From positions 1 to 64,000 of the forward strand of contig NW_026971550.1 in assembly GCF_963678635.1 (NCBI RefSeq): a stretch of 64,000 nucleotides of DNA. Reading direction: 5' to 3'. The number at the start of each line of letters is the position of its first letter. Positions within the stretch are counted from its first letter, which is position 1. The position numbers and the translations under genes were made by a program. Source of the stretch: Symsagittifera roscoffensis (Eukaryota > Xenacoelomorpha > Acoela > Convolutidae). The notes below the pieces were generated by a model. That model worked only from the letters and a program-made list of their open reading frames with translations, made no database searches and was not told the origin of the DNA. Below are positions 1 through 12,470 of this stretch, piece after piece.

Positions 1-934
1 AAGCGATCCAAATTTTCCAGAACGCACTGGAAATCACAATGCAGTTTTTATCCCAGAGAAAATATGGAGACAAGCCTTTGGAGATAAGTGCCAAAAAAAA
101 TATCAGTTCATGTTAGTCAGGACAAGTTTTGCCCTAGGGCTTGAGGCTTCATCTAGCCATTCTGTGCTTTGTATGAAGATAACAGCAAAAACTTTAGTAA
201 TCCAAGTAATTACAGAAGGGCAAGTTTTGTTTCATTCGCTAACGATTAAAATATTTAAAACTCTCATAAAGATTAATATTTCATAAGACAATTATCAGCT
301 TCTATTGAACTACTTAGCATTAAAACACTTTTTTCTGATAACTTTTGAAAATTTTTTGATCTCAAAAAAATTGTCAATAACAGTCACAAAGAAAGGCAAA
401 GTTCAGCAACAATTTTCCAAAAAAATTGAAGAAGATAAACGAGTCAAAAACTAGTTCTACTAATCGACTCTATAACTATCTTTTGAATTGTGCTAAAAAC
501 TTGATAGTGTTTTCAACAGAACCATGTATAGTTTACGCGTACGTGCACACATAAAGCTCATCAGTTTTTGTACCTTCCATTTATTGGAAGAAAATGCAAG
601 CAACCAATTAAATTTGAATTTAAAATCATGCTCTGAAAAGAAAGGATATTTTAAACTATGCTGAAAGTAGTATACCTTCGATCAGTACATTAAAAACAAA
701 GACAGCAAAAGTCGAAGATTTATGAGAGTAAATATATATATATAGGTAAACCTTTTTCAAACGCCCTCCTTCACAGAACAATTTGAGAAATATGAACAAT
801 CAAACGCACTTCAAACAATTTGAGAAACTTTAATGAATGTTGAAGAAAAGAGAGTTTCTCATTTTTTTATTGAATGTTTAAGTTTTTTCTCTTTAAAAAA
901 TCTTTTTATTTCAAGTTCAACTCAAGAATAACCG
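1..934. other. no gene seen; AT-rich unique-looking DNA
   Basis: No frame with coding character and no recognised repeat. A short TA run occurs near 733. Confidence 0.6.
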
Positions 935-1500
935 ATGAAGGCCACGAGTGTTTGTTTTCCTTGCACAGCACCTGGTTATATTTTTTTCAACCAAAAGTTT
1001 CACTATTCTTCATCGAAGTCGATCTTTAAAAAAACGTAAATGATTCTTATAGGTACTTTGAATATATTTTTTTCATAATAAACATCAAAATCAACCATTG
1101 AACTGTTGTTCAGCTTTTTGGAAGGAAACAAAAATTAGAAATATTATTTCTTCACTGCTTGATGCTTGACCACTCCCTGCTGACTATCTGTTACGACCAT
1201 TGGAAGTGGGGAGGAATTTTGAATTCGGGTGTGTTTTAGTTTTTTTCCACGAGAAATCAGGTACCAAAAAAATTATTCAAATGGGTCGATGATATACTAA
1301 ACGGTAATTTACCAAACTGAAGCCCTTTCAGTCGTGATTCGAACCAGTCTTAAAAATTATCAATATTGTGAATCGAAAAATTCAAGGAAAATTTTAAAAA
1401 AATCAAAAAAGCATCCGCAAAAAAAATTGAATTTTAAAAAATTACTAATCAATTTTTGTACAAAAACAGTTTTCAATTTGTCTAATTTACCATGAGTGTC
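935..1500. repeat. dispersed repeat family R3, copy 1
   Basis: Shares ordered blocks with 7250-7790: CTTGCACAGCACCTGG, GGAGGAATTTTGAATTCGGG, GTGTGTTTTAGTTTTTTTC, AATCAGGTACCAAAAAAATT and GCCCTTTCAGTCGTGATTC. The sub-block AGCTTTTTGGAAGGAAACAA (1110 on) also occurs near 36808. Class unknown; no terminal repeats identified. Confidence 0.6.
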
Positions 1501-1943
1501 AAATATGCCTGAATTCTAGTCTTACATTCAGAGAATTTCATCACAATACGAAGAAAAAACTACACCAAATTGAAATAAGAACTTTTTCTTATACTTCTTT
1601 CTTGTATTTCTTAAGACTACGATCGGAGCATTCTGTGCTTCTTGCAGATACTTCTGTGTTATATTAGTTACACCCTGGATTAGTTACACTTGTGTGTTAC
1701 ACCCTGGATTATTTTATAGAAAAAGTTTCAAAAATTTTTTGCTTTCATTTTCAAAAGTAAAAGCTCATATAATTAAGAATAAATAATTGACCAGATCTTG
1801 CATGCACTCATAGAACGTCACATGATTTAACAATTTAGTGCTTTGCCAAAATCTTTTTAAACAGCCAGTTCTAACACGGTGGTTAATTATTTAAGGTTAA
1901 CTTAGCTATGGCTATCTTATGAAAATTCAACTGGCACTCGAGT

Positions 1944-2172
1944 CGAGGTGCTCACTTTATGTTTTGACCGTCTCGACCAAAATGCGGTATGTTTCGACCG
2001 CACTCGACCAACTTTGATTTGTTTTGACCGAGCTCGACCAAAAAACTTGTGCTCGACCGTGCTCGAACTAATTAAGATATGTTTCGACCGTGCTCGACCG
2101 AAAAAAAAAATGCTCTACCCAAACAAGGTATGTTTCGACCGTGCTTGACCGATATTGGGTATGTTTCGACTT
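1944..2172. repeat. TCGACC minisatellite, block 1
   Basis: About seven degenerate units near 30-35 bp built on TATGTTTCGACCGTGCTCGA. The open frame here reads repeated CFDRARP-like peptide and is a repeat product. The block lies just before the dispersed 417-bp unit, whose end carries the same motif. Confidence 0.85.
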
Positions 2173-2285
2173 TCCGTTTCAACTGAGTTATTCAATATCA
2201 AGCGTTTTAAACTATGCTTTTTGAGTAACATCTTATGATGTCTTTTTATCAGAACGAAATGGTTAGCATCAATTGAAATTACATG

Positions 2286-2727
2286 ATTACATAACAATCA
2301 GTACATTTGCAAACATCAACCGGGCCAATTATAGCTCAAATATTTACAAGTGAGCATTTTCAGTAAACCTATAAAATAATTTTATTTTGAGATAAAATTT
2401 TCAACGAATAAAGGGGTAAATTTTGCATCATTATTAGTTGAAAGAAGGCTACCAAAATTGAGATAAGGTCCAAAATTACTTTGAAAAGTTTTAAATTTGG
2501 AACCTTGTACAATTTCCGGTCACATCATTTTTTAATGACAACCCAATTTTGTAAAAAGCGTTTGAAGTTTCGAACTTTGCTGTTTTGTCCGGATAGATTC
2601 CAATCTACGCTTTAATTTTCTTATTTACCGATCGTGCTCGGGTATGTTTCGAACTTGTGCTCGACCCAAACCCCTGTCTCGACTATTCTTTTTCGTTCGA
2701 GCACTGACATTTGCTGAACTTTGAAAG
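2286..2727. repeat. dispersed copy of the 417-bp unit
   Basis: Matches the first array unit closely, including 23 bp of extra left flank (ATTACATAACAATCAGTACA...) shared with 3924. It is separated from the array by about 1.2 kb of unrelated DNA and ends within the TCGACC-like segment after GAGCACTGACAT. Confidence 0.9.
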
Positions 2728-2739
2728 TCGAAACATGAA

Positions 2740-3923
2740 GTGAACACCTTAACCCTGTCATGTTGCGGCACACGGGCGATTCGAATCCGCAATCATTCGA
2801 ATACTGGGTCACATCACAACTGATACTCTACAACGCCATACTTGAACAAAATCAAACAAAAATCGTAACTTCCCGTCAGATTGAAGCTCATCTAACGTTT
2901 CTCCCCAACTGTGAACTGACTAGTCTTTTTTCTCTAAGTGATCCACTTAATATGAAAATTGGCATATGAGTTATTAAACTAACTACAAACACATTTAGGC
3001 TCCATATACAACTTCTTAAAATCAAAGATACGACCATTAAAATGGCTTTTAAATCTCGTGGTGGGAGAAACTTTAGAAGAGCCGAGCTTTACAAATAGAC
3101 AAATTTACCGTTTATGTTCTGTCACAAAACAAAGATGATTATTTACCACATTCTGATAGATTAAATGTCTGTTTTGCAAAAAAACTCCAGTTTTTTCTGT
3201 TTTATTTCAAACTGGACTGCAATTACCCCAAGTGCATTCCTTCTCTGTTGGGTTTTATAGTTCAAAAATGGGGCTATTCTGAGTGTCAATTCTTTCTTAT
3301 CTCCCCCTAAAAATCTTGTCAAACTGGAGTATGTGCCATATAGCTCGTGTATGGCTTATCACCCTTGACATGCGACCATGCTTTCTATGCTGCATTAAAG
3401 ACGTCTTCACTGTAATCAACATACCTGCCAAATGAACTTTTAGACTGCATATGTGTCCTAATACACATAACACGTAGTACCACAGGGCCTTTGCTTTAAA
3501 AATAGGTCCATTTTAGACTCAATGTTCAGCAATTGGCCTTTTGGCCATACTTTTAAGCTATCAATTTTTCACAATGGCCTGCAATTAAAATCGGGGTGTT
3601 TAGAATGATAAGCTGAAATCTCAGCTGATCTAGGAAAACTAGAAGGCAAATTATAGTTTAGTTCATGCACATAAAACAGATGCAATCCAACGCCAAAAAA
3701 CTTGATCGACGGAGCTAAAAACATATTCATTTGATTCAATGTTGATTCAAATTGATACGTTGCTGAACAAAACGAAAAAAAATATGGAAAGTTTGAACAA
3801 GTTTTTCTCAAACTGAGTTGACATGAGAACTAGAATTGCTTTCCATTTCACTAGAGCTGACAATTTTTTTTGCAAAATTCAGAACCAAATCTTTATCTTC
3901 AGTAAATGGCTATTTTTGACTGC
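2740..3923. other. spacer between the dispersed 417-bp unit and the array
   Basis: Unique-looking DNA. A B-box-like GATTCGAATCCG occurs at 2778 but without other tRNA features. The minus-strand frame at 3569-3811 has no recognisable content. Confidence 0.5.
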
Positions 3924-3946
3924 ATTACATAACAATCAGTACATTT

Positions 3947-5101
3947 GCAAACATCAACCGGGCCAATTATAGCTCAAATATTTACAAGTGAGCATTTTCA
4001 GTAAACCTATAAAATATTTTTTTTTGAGATAAAATTTTCAACGAATAAAGGGGTAAATTTTGCATCATTATTAGTTGAAAGAAGGCTACCAAAATTGAGA
4101 TAAGGTCCAAAATTACTTTGAAAAGTTTTAAATTTGGAACCTTGTACAATTTCCGGTCACATCATTTTTTAATGACAACCCAATTTTGTAAAAAGCGTTT
4201 GAAGTTTCGAACTTTGCTGTTTTGTCCGGATAGATTCCAATCTACGCTTTAATTTTCTTATTTATCGATCGTGCTCGGGGTATGTTTCGAACTTGTGCTC
4301 GACCCAAACCCCTGTCTCGACTATTCTTTCTCGTTCGAGCACTGACATGTGCTCGACTTTGAGCAAACATCTACCGGGCTAATTATAGCCCAAATATTTA
4401 CAAGTGAGCATTTTCAGTAAACCTATAAAATAAGTTCATTTTGAGATAAATTTTTCACCGAATAAAGGGGTAATTTTTTGCATCATTATTAGTTGAAAGA
4501 AGGCTACCAAAATTGAGATAAGGTCCAAAATTACTTTGAAAAGTTTTAAATTTGGAACCTTGTACAATTTCCGGTCACATCATTTTTTAATGACAACCCA
4601 ATTTTGTAAAAAGCGTTTGAAGTTTCGAACTTTGCTGTTTTGTCCGGATAGATTCCAATCTACGCTTTAATTTTCTTATTTATCGATCGTGCTCGGGATA
4701 TGTTTCGAACTTGTGCTCGATCCAAACCCCTGTCTCGACTATTCTTTCTCGTTCGAGCACTGACATGCACTCGACTTTGAGCAAACATCTACCGGGCTAA
4801 TTATAGCCCAAATATTTACAAGTGAGCATTTTCAGTAAACCTATAAAATAAGTTCATTTTGAGATAAATTTTTCAACGAATAAAGGGGTAATTTTTGCAT
4901 CATTATTAGTTGAAAGAAGGCTACCAAAAATGAGATAAGGTCCAACATTACTGTGAAAAGTTTTAATTTTGGAGCCCTGTACAATTTCCGGTCACATCAT
5001 TTTTTAATGACAACCGAATTTTGTAAAAAGCGTTTGAAGTTTCGAACTTTTCTGTTTTATCCGGATAGATTCCAATCTACGCTTTAATTTTCTTATTTAT
5101 A
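3947..5101. repeat. about 417-bp tandem repeat, 2.8 copies
   Basis: Units start GCAAACATCTACCGGGCTAA at 3947, 4363 and 4781 (spacing 416 and 418). Each contains CTATAAAATAAGTTCATTTT-type DNA, a TTTCCGGTCACATCATTTTT block and, at the end, TCGACC-like sequence with TGCTCGACTTTGAGC. The last unit stops at 5101 where a HINE-like remnant follows. No coding potential. Confidence 0.92.
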
Positions 5102-5131
5102 CCAGGTTTCGACTCTAATCAGTACAAAAAA

Positions 5132-5640
5132 AAGACTCGTATCAAGGTGTGACTGCTTTTTATTGTCAACGGCAAAACATTCAATTTCAAAAAAATTGGA
5201 CAATTTTCAAAAAATAACAATGAAAACGTTAAAGATTTTAATGATTTATTTTTTAAAAATCATCCCCCGCACAATATAAAATAATAAATGATACAATTCC
5301 CCGATATGAATGTAATGAAATGATCGAATAATTTGCGCAAATTCGTTTTGGAACGACTTCTGAGCCGGGTGGTTTCGACGCTAACGTGTTATAGAACAAT
5401 ATATACTTCGCGTTTATTATCCAAAGTTAGCCAAACTGTCTATTTTAAGCCCTGGTAATTTCAAGAAAAAATTATTAGGGAAAAATATTTTTAATTTTGA
5501 TATCAAAACAAAGATTTTTTTATGTGGTATATAATTTTTTTTTCAAAAATGACTGGCTAAAAAAATTAAGTGTGCCCAGAGAGAAAAAAACCAACTCGAG
5601 CGCTAATAATTCGTCACTTTCATCAAACCTTGAAACAAAA
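5132..5640 (-). mobile_element. HINE-like element, old degenerate copy
   Basis: Recognisable remnants in family order: GACTCGTATCAAGGTGTGAC, AAAATCATCCCCCGCACAAT, GGTTTCGACGCTAACGTGTT, AGCCAAACTGTCTATTTTAA, CGAGCGCTAATAATTCGTCA. The overlapping open frames across 5497-5866 are readings of this repeat and its flank, not genes. It directly abuts the 417-bp tandem array. Confidence 0.6.
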
Positions 5641-5869
5641 AGGAAAAAACACTTTTTTCGAAGAATCAGAAAAAAATACAAAAAGGAAAAGAAGTTTTCT
5701 TATAGATCAAAACATTCTAAAAAACGTTCATTTGCTGCTAAACTTCGGGAGAGGGCTTCAGAAAGAAGCTGTAGGAATAATTTACGCCATTTCAAGCATA
5801 GAAAAAAATTATCAAATATTAGCACCGATTCTTGCAGCCAACGTTTTAAACATTAAGAGGCTATAGTTT

Positions 5870-7245
5870 TTCAAAAATAGCAGCTATTCAAAAATCAAAT
5901 ATTAAACTTTGTCGTTCCTATCCAGAAATAACCCATGCAGTTACAAAACTGTATCTGAATTTTCCAATTATTGAGCTCTTTTTTTAATTGACCTCGTTAA
6001 ATTATGTCATACCAAAAAAACTTATGACATGTACTCAAAAATACCGAAAAAGCTTTTTTTTAAAAATTTTTAAGTTTTAATTATTACGAAAATGAAATCA
6101 TGTTCGTAAAGTATGTGGTGAAATAAAGCAGATTTGAGAATACTGATTCAAAATGAAATTTAAGTTTTCCGCCTGGAAATCAGAAAAAGATTGCTCTTCT
6201 GCACTGTGTTATAAAATAGCTCAACGTGTCCCCATTTAGCAAACGAAATTTAAAATCTACCGAGCGAAAATCAAAATTCTAACTGCAAAAAAAATAATTT
6301 TCGTCAGTTTTTCTATGACAAAAAAAATGCTCTAAGTAAATAAGTATTCACTAATTTGTTCCTTACTATTTTAAAACACAAAGTTTCACTAAGAATTGGT
6401 TCGTAGAACAGAAATAAGGCAAACGAGTTGGACAAATATGAAGGCTTTGAGAGAACAATCATTTGATTTGTGGACCAGTTTTGTTCCCATTCCGACTTAA
6501 TCACAAAATAGATACTTTGGTAGAATGTTCAGGTTACATTTTCAAGAAGTCTCTATTTGAGATGTTTAGGCTGTTTCAACGTTTTAGTTTTGCATGTTTA
6601 ACAAAAAATTTTCTGCAAGTTTAAGTTCTTTTCGATTTTCCTTTCTATGAATAACTCACCAAATTTAAGGGCGTATCTGTGTTAGGTCAATATTTTGCAT
6701 GGGCTAAAATGTTCTCTCATGTAGATTTTTTGAAATCTGTTGGAGCGCAAATGCTTCAACTCAAAATTTTTATTTTTTCGCAAATTTTGAAGACTTTTTT
6801 TTCACTGTATATTTCACCATCTGTGATATTCTCAGCCCTATAGTAGGAAGCTAATAGGGTACAATCAGGAGTTGCAAAACTGGCTTTTAATTGTAATTAC
6901 CCAACTCTTTTTAGTTTACGAGTCATGGCGTTTCCTCTCCTTTCAATTTTTGAGATATTATGTTTTTTATTGATTTTCATACATGTCTACCCTAAGCTAT
7001 ATTAAAGTATAAATTTATAAAATTTAGTTAAAAGATCGGTGAATATCTTTGACATAAAATAGATTTTGAAATAAATTGTTGATTATGTAATGTTACGGCT
7101 CAAAACATGTGATCTAATTTAATTTGTTAGCTATTTTCTCTGACGCATTATGTATAAAAGTTGTTCAAACATATCCGATGTCAATCTATACCAGATCATG
7201 AATATCTTCTTTTTGAACGTTTTACAAACTATCGTTGTTTATGCT
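5870..7245. other. no gene seen
   Basis: AT-rich DNA with only short frames. If intron 4 of the receptor gene extends to the left edge, this and the other stretches left of 17344 are intronic. Confidence 0.5.
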
Positions 7246-7249
7246 GTCA

Positions 7250-7790
7250 TTTTTTAGGTTTTTGTTTTGTTGCGACATTTTGAAAATCTGGAGGAACTTT
7301 GCATTTGGGTGTGTTTTAGTTGTTTTTTTTTCTTTTCCGCGCAAAGTCATGTATCACAAATAATGATCGGAATGGGTCAATTGACACATCTTATCCGAGC
7401 CCTCTCAGTCCTGATTCAAAATTTATTATGATTCGAAAAATTTGAACCATTTTGCTCAGTGTCGAGAAAAACCAATTGGAAATTATAATATTTGCTCTAA
7501 GTTCAAGCTATTAAAATTATTAGGCTTGTAAACACTTACGCAAAATCAGGTACCACAAATAATCATCGGACTGGTATTAAAGCTCTTTCAGTCATAATTC
7601 AAACGATATTTCAAACGACTAAAAAATTCCCTTTGACAAAAAAAACCGTTTGAACTTTTTTTTAAGAGAACTGTTGTCAATTCTGCCTAATTTACTAAAT
7701 ATTTACGCGTGCGTATTGTTTTCTCATCACACCTTTATGTTTTGTGATACTTGCACAGCAACTGGCAAGCCTTATTTTAACTCAAGTTTC
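7250..7790. repeat. dispersed repeat family R3, copy 2
   Basis: GGAGGAACTTTGCATTTGGG, GTGTGTTTTAGTTG, AGCCCTCTCAGTCCTGATTC. A second partial unit follows at 7535 (AAAATCAGGTACCACAAATA, CTCTTTCAGTCATAATTC), so the family may be internally repeated. Confidence 0.6.
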
Positions 7791-8187
7791 TACATATTTG
7801 ATGAAAAAAATTAGTAGTTTTATAGATATAACCATCACCAATAACCTAAAATTTGATGTTTTGAATTGTTTATGAATTAATGGAATAGAACTTCCTGATG
7901 ATTAAGCCCAGTTTATTTCTGCGGTTGAATTGAACGTCGCAATTTTTGAATAAGTTTCAGGAAGCTGTTTTTAAGTTCAATGATCTATTTGAAGCACCAG
8001 AAGTGCAAGTCATGCAATATTATAAACAAAATCGTGGTTTCTGTTATTTCCAGAAGATCAATGAAAGGCTATTCACCCTGTGTAAACATCGTTCATTTCT
8101 ATTATTTCCCTCATTCCAGACTTTTCGTTGAGCGAACTCGTTTTTTTGAAACTTCACTTTGGTGTTAGAGGTCAATTTAAAACTCGT

Positions 8188-8262
8188 CCTCAAATACTAT
8201 CATTGTCCTGGCTGGGGATCGAACAAAGGATCGGACGATCTTAACACTATTCTACCGGCCTC
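8188..8262 (-). other. tRNA-like / possible tRNA-derived SINE fragment
   Basis: On the minus strand GTTCGATCCCCAGCCAGG matches a Pol III B-box (GTTCGANNC), preceded by GGTAGAATAGTGTTAAGA, which resembles the end of a D-arm and an anticodon stem. A full cloverleaf could not be closed, so this is not called a tRNA gene. Confidence 0.35.
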
Positions 8263-8828
8263 TTGGAAATCCCTTTTTTTGCTTGAAAGGGGATCGCTCG
8301 CCCAAAAAACGCCAAAACGGGCCCTAAAAACCATTTTTTTACTGTTGTTTCAAAAATTCTTCTGCCGAGAAATAATGAAAACTTTGGCAAAGTAAGGCCC
8401 CTTATTAGTGTTTTGAGCGGGTTCAGAAAATGAATTTATTGATTTTTTATAAATAGACTCGGAAAATCAATTTACAAACGTAGGACATCAGTCTCCCCAT
8501 TTAAAAGTCACATGTTCCACCTGCTCCTTGCAGATTTATTTTGAACTATTGATGACTGACTGTCTGTTGCCACCAATTCAGGAATAATTTCAACTGTAAT
8601 CTCAAATATATGCAGACTCAATTGTTTGGCTCCCAAAATACGACTAGAGGGAGTTTAATTTAGTAAAGCACTCCCTAATTTTCAGACAGGAAAACAACCA
8701 AAGTCTCCGCCTACTGTCTGCACTTGAACCCCGAGAGACATAATTACAACCAGACTAGGAAACTAAGCAGACTTAGAAAAAAACTGGGATGACTTGATCT
8801 ATTTATTACCTGTGTCCATCGAACTATC

Positions 8829-8849
8829 CACCCCCCCCCCCCCCCCCCT
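8829..8849. repeat. C homopolymer
   Basis: About 20 C residues after CTATCCACC. Similar G or C runs occur at 14668-14680, 17149-17164 and 49543-49561. Confidence 0.9.
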
Positions 8850-8994
8850 TTCGCAACTCGGTTACCTGTATTCAAACTGCATCTTCTACAACTAACACTC
8901 CATCCCCATATTGCGGAAGATTGAGCTTGATACTGGTTCATCATGGTTCAATTAATAACCACTTTGTACTAATTAATTAACGACTAATTAATAA

Positions 8995-9526
8995 CAAGAC
9001 TGCTCGTATCAGGGCGAAGCCCTGAATGTTCCGACTGCCTTTTGAGATTTCATGAGCAGTAATAGCAAAAAAAATTAAATATAAAAAAATAAAATGAAAT
9101 TTTTTTTTCTAAAATTTGAATTTTTTTAAATGAAAATCATCCCCCCACGCGCCATATAAAGTACAAAAAGATAGATTTCGCTCCTGTTATTATATCAATT
9201 ATGGCATATAAGCTTTCTTGAACAAATTTGGAACGATTTCTAAGGCGGATTAAATCTCCGCTTACGCGTTAATAGCGCGAAATATATCGCGCGTTAATTG
9301 TTCCAAATTGGCCAAAATGGCAATCTTTAAACCCCCATAACTTGACGAAAAATGATCACAGGTAAAATATCTTTTCAAACTTGAGCTCAGGACAACAATA
9401 CCTTTCGAATGGTATAAAAAAATTCCGTCAAAAATGGCTAGTTAAAAAGTCGAAATTTGTCTGAAGAAAAATAAAAACCCACCCCGAGCACAAATATTCC
9501 GTTACTTTCGTATCGAAAGTCGGAAC
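8995..9526 (-). mobile_element. HINE-like dual-hairpin element, copy 1 (full length, type I)
   Basis: Left end: CAAGACTGCTCGTATCAGGG, with the stem CAGGGC/GCCCTG. Right end: inverted-repeat stem ACTTTCG/CGAAAGT nested in TTCCG/CGGAA. GTTCCGACT occurs next to both ends in inverted orientation (subterminal). The interior has conserved AATCTCCGCTTACGCGTTAA and GGCCAAAATGGCAATC blocks and no coding potential. Flanked by T/A residues with no visible longer target duplication. With 22967-23501 it is one of the two best references for the family. Confidence 0.85.
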
Positions 9527-10974
9527 AATAAATCCTTGCAGCTTCGAACTGGAAATAAGAAGCCACTTCAACAACAGCGAGAACAAATATGCCTAAGCTT
9601 TGAATTAGAAAATTGCTCACATGGGTTTATATGAACTACAAAAATGCACGTCCGAAGAAAATCCGCAATTAATAGTTTGTTTATCTAGTAAAGAAGATGG
9701 TAAAAAGCCATTTCATGGGATTATCAGCCAGTTGATGGTCTTGTATCGATTTCAGCGCAGCAGATGTATCTCAGCTTCTTGCGCTTCATCCAAGTTATAT
9801 TGCAAGGGGTCGTTTCAATAATCACTCTACCCGCAGGTTAATTCTACCTCGTACATTAAGAGGCTCAGAAAAAAATCATCACAAAGCCTTAAAACTCCAC
9901 TGACAACAAATGTCATATACTTTCATCACTCTAACTTTTCAGGTAAAAACTGATAGCTTCAAAAGCACAAGAAGTTCAAAGATATTTATGTAATTTTATA
10001 TATTCTCAGTTTTTAAAACTGCCGTTCAAAAAATGTTCAAACCACGCATTCTGAACCCATTTTGGGCGTAGTTTGCTTTAGAAAACGCTCGCCTGAAAAA
10101 TGGATGCAAGGAAGCCTTTTGGGTTCGTAAAACTAGCTCAAAATGTTCTTTCAAATCGTACTTCTAATCACTAGCCACATCAGTTGGTTGTCTTCTTCAA
10201 AGATACCAGAAAAGATTCTACGCCAGATGAGCCGGCATAAAAAATGCAAATCATTCCAAATGCATTTTTAAATCTAATGAACGTACGTGATGTATTTGGA
10301 CATCAAAAGAGTCTAACAAGCCCTTTGAAAAAATGAACCGACGTTTTAAAATGCTACATAAACAAAAAGTAGATCGATAAATAACAAAGAAAGGCAAAAA
10401 AATCCAGCGGGGGTTTAAAAAACAGGGTTATATACTTTTAGTCTCTTAATGACATTAAACTCTTTTCAACTCAATTCATCATAAAAAGGTATCCGACTTT
10501 TTAAAGAAAAATTCAACTCAATCACATGAAATCGAGTCTGTTAAGAAAAGTAGTGCCAATCAACTAGCATGAAGACTATTTATTTCATGCCTGTCTCCAT
10601 ATTACATCTGCAAATTTGGACGCCAAATTGTCATACTTGGCTGAAATAGTCTGAGGAATGAAGCCAGGTAAAATAATCCTTTGTGCAAAAACTGAGAAAA
10701 AATAATACTTGGAGAAATGAAAAAATTGGGGTTCAAAGCCACCCCTATAGGCTGTACCTGTGGATGTATGAAATAAAATTTATGAAGTGGAAGGAATTTG
10801 CAATTCTTACTGAAAATTAGGCTCGATTAATTCAATTAGATATCGAAAAGGATTGGAAATTTCCAAAACTAGAAATACTGGACATACTATTCTTTTTTGA
10901 AAAAATTAAGTCTAAAAAAGAAGCCTAAATATGCTGCATTAAGTGAAAGTCGATCTCTACGGCATGAATAAGAA
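9527..10974. other. no gene seen
   Basis: Short open frames only; nothing recognised. Confidence 0.5.
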
Positions 10975-11205
10975 AGCAAAATATCGCGTGTTAATTCTCC
11001 CACATCGGCCAAATTAGCAGTGTGCAAACCACCAAAACTAGAGGGAAAATGATCACATGTGAATTATCTGTTTAGGTTTGAGCTTCAGAGAACAATATTT
11101 TCAGATGATAAAAAGATTGTCGAACACGCTTTTTAAAAATTCGCGATTGACTGTATTAAGAAACACCCAAGCAAAAAATTCCGCGTTTTCTTCAAACGGA
11201 ACAAT
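10975..11205 (-). mobile_element. HINE-like element fragment
   Basis: The hairpin-proximal half only: ATATCGCGTGTTAATTCTCC, ACATCGGCCAAATTAGCAGT, GAGGGAAAATGATCACATG, and the end TTCCGCGTTTTCTTCAAACG, GAACAATT. The open frame at 11078-11308 is a reading of this fragment. Confidence 0.6.
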
Positions 11206-11624
11206 TACAAAATATATTAGTTATTTCAACAAAATTGCATGTGACTTGTTAAACTTTCTTAATGTTTGGTTTTCCATAAACTTTTTTAAAATAATGTTGA
11301 TAATTTGATAATTTTGATAATTTTCAAAAACAATTATTTAGCATTTTCAATTTTTTTTGTAATTTTTAACCGCTTTATGAGCGGTGTCACGAAAAAACTG
11401 AATGATGTTACATCTTTTTACAGAGTTTGTGCGAATTACTGTAAAAAATTTAGTTTGGTATGATTTGGAGCGCACAATCACCTTCCGATGGCACATTGAC
11501 TTTAATAATTAATTGGAAATCAAGCTCGCAATTTTTTTTTCAATTTGACCGCAATTGCATTTTTAAATTCACCTCAACGTAACAAAAATTAACCACAAAA
11601 ACTTTTTTAGAAAAGTTTTTAGAA

Positions 11625-11745
11625 AAGTTTTAGGGTCGGCGAGCCACAAAAAGATGTCTTGAAATAGTACGAAAGGGGGGACACATTGGATACTAAGGAG
11701 GTCGAAACCTGGAGGGATGGAGGATGAATCGTCCGGCCATGCCTC
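11625..11745 (-). mobile_element. possible hAT-type MITE fragment
   Basis: TTAGGGTCGGCGAGCC, GAAAGGGGGGACACATTGGA and GGAGGTCGAAACCTGGAG follow the order of the MITE's left part in reverse; no terminus is preserved. Confidence 0.35.
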
Positions 11746-12319
11746 GAGCCCTAAATACGCTATTGTTTTGCCAATGAAATTAATCTAGAAAGCCCAGGCC
11801 AATTATCTTTTATTTTCAAAAAGTGAGCAAAACTGGTTTAAGGAAATTTTGCAACCTTGCTGAAGTGTGTTTGTCTATAAAAATAATTGAAAGTGAGTTA
11901 GTTGAACTCCACTAGTTTCAGAAAATTTCTAAACTTTTCATTTTTAGTCCTATATTGTGATAAAATTTAGGCTGTTGATCTATTAGGTTTGTACTCAATG
12001 GTATGTAGAAGAATTTTTGACGGATTGAAAAAAGTGCTTGCAAATCAGGGCAGTCACCTAAAGGTTTTAGGGCAAATTTTTTTAAAAATATATATATTGT
12101 TACAAAATGATAAGACAAAGACAGTGTTTTATTTTATTGTTCATTTTATCCATCCACACACTATGTAAAATAGAAAAGGATATACTTGAAGTATTGTATC
12201 CTAAGCAAAGATCAAAAGAGTTTGCCTCAATTCAATCTGAAACGGTTAAATCAGCCATTTTTGCGTGTTACAAGAACACAATATGTTGCAAATTATGTAT
12301 CTTAAACTGCCTCAGTTAG

Positions 12320-12470
12320 CAGTTTTTTTTTCACAGGCAAAAAACGTTCATTTGAGCTTAAGACAACGTTTTTGTGAAAACCGCTTAGCCAAAGTTTTTG
12401 AAATAAGACTGAATATAAAAGCACCACAGCATCAATATTCCGTTTTTTTTTCCAAAAGTCCGAACAAAAA
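12320..12470 (-). mobile_element. HINE-like element fragment
   Basis: Family remnants GAGCTTAAGACAACG, CAATATTCCG followed by a T-run and AAAAGTCCGAACAA at its right end. Too worn to see the stem-loop end. Confidence 0.45.

Noticed and set aside
2740-2830. tRNA-like B-box GATTCGAATCCG
   Set aside because: The palindromic TTCGAA core alone gives the match; no cloverleaf can be formed around it.
5497-5866. Two overlapping plus-strand frames (119 and 98 codons), the first very basic
   Set aside because: They read through a worn HINE-like element and low-complexity A-rich DNA; no splice context or recognisable family.
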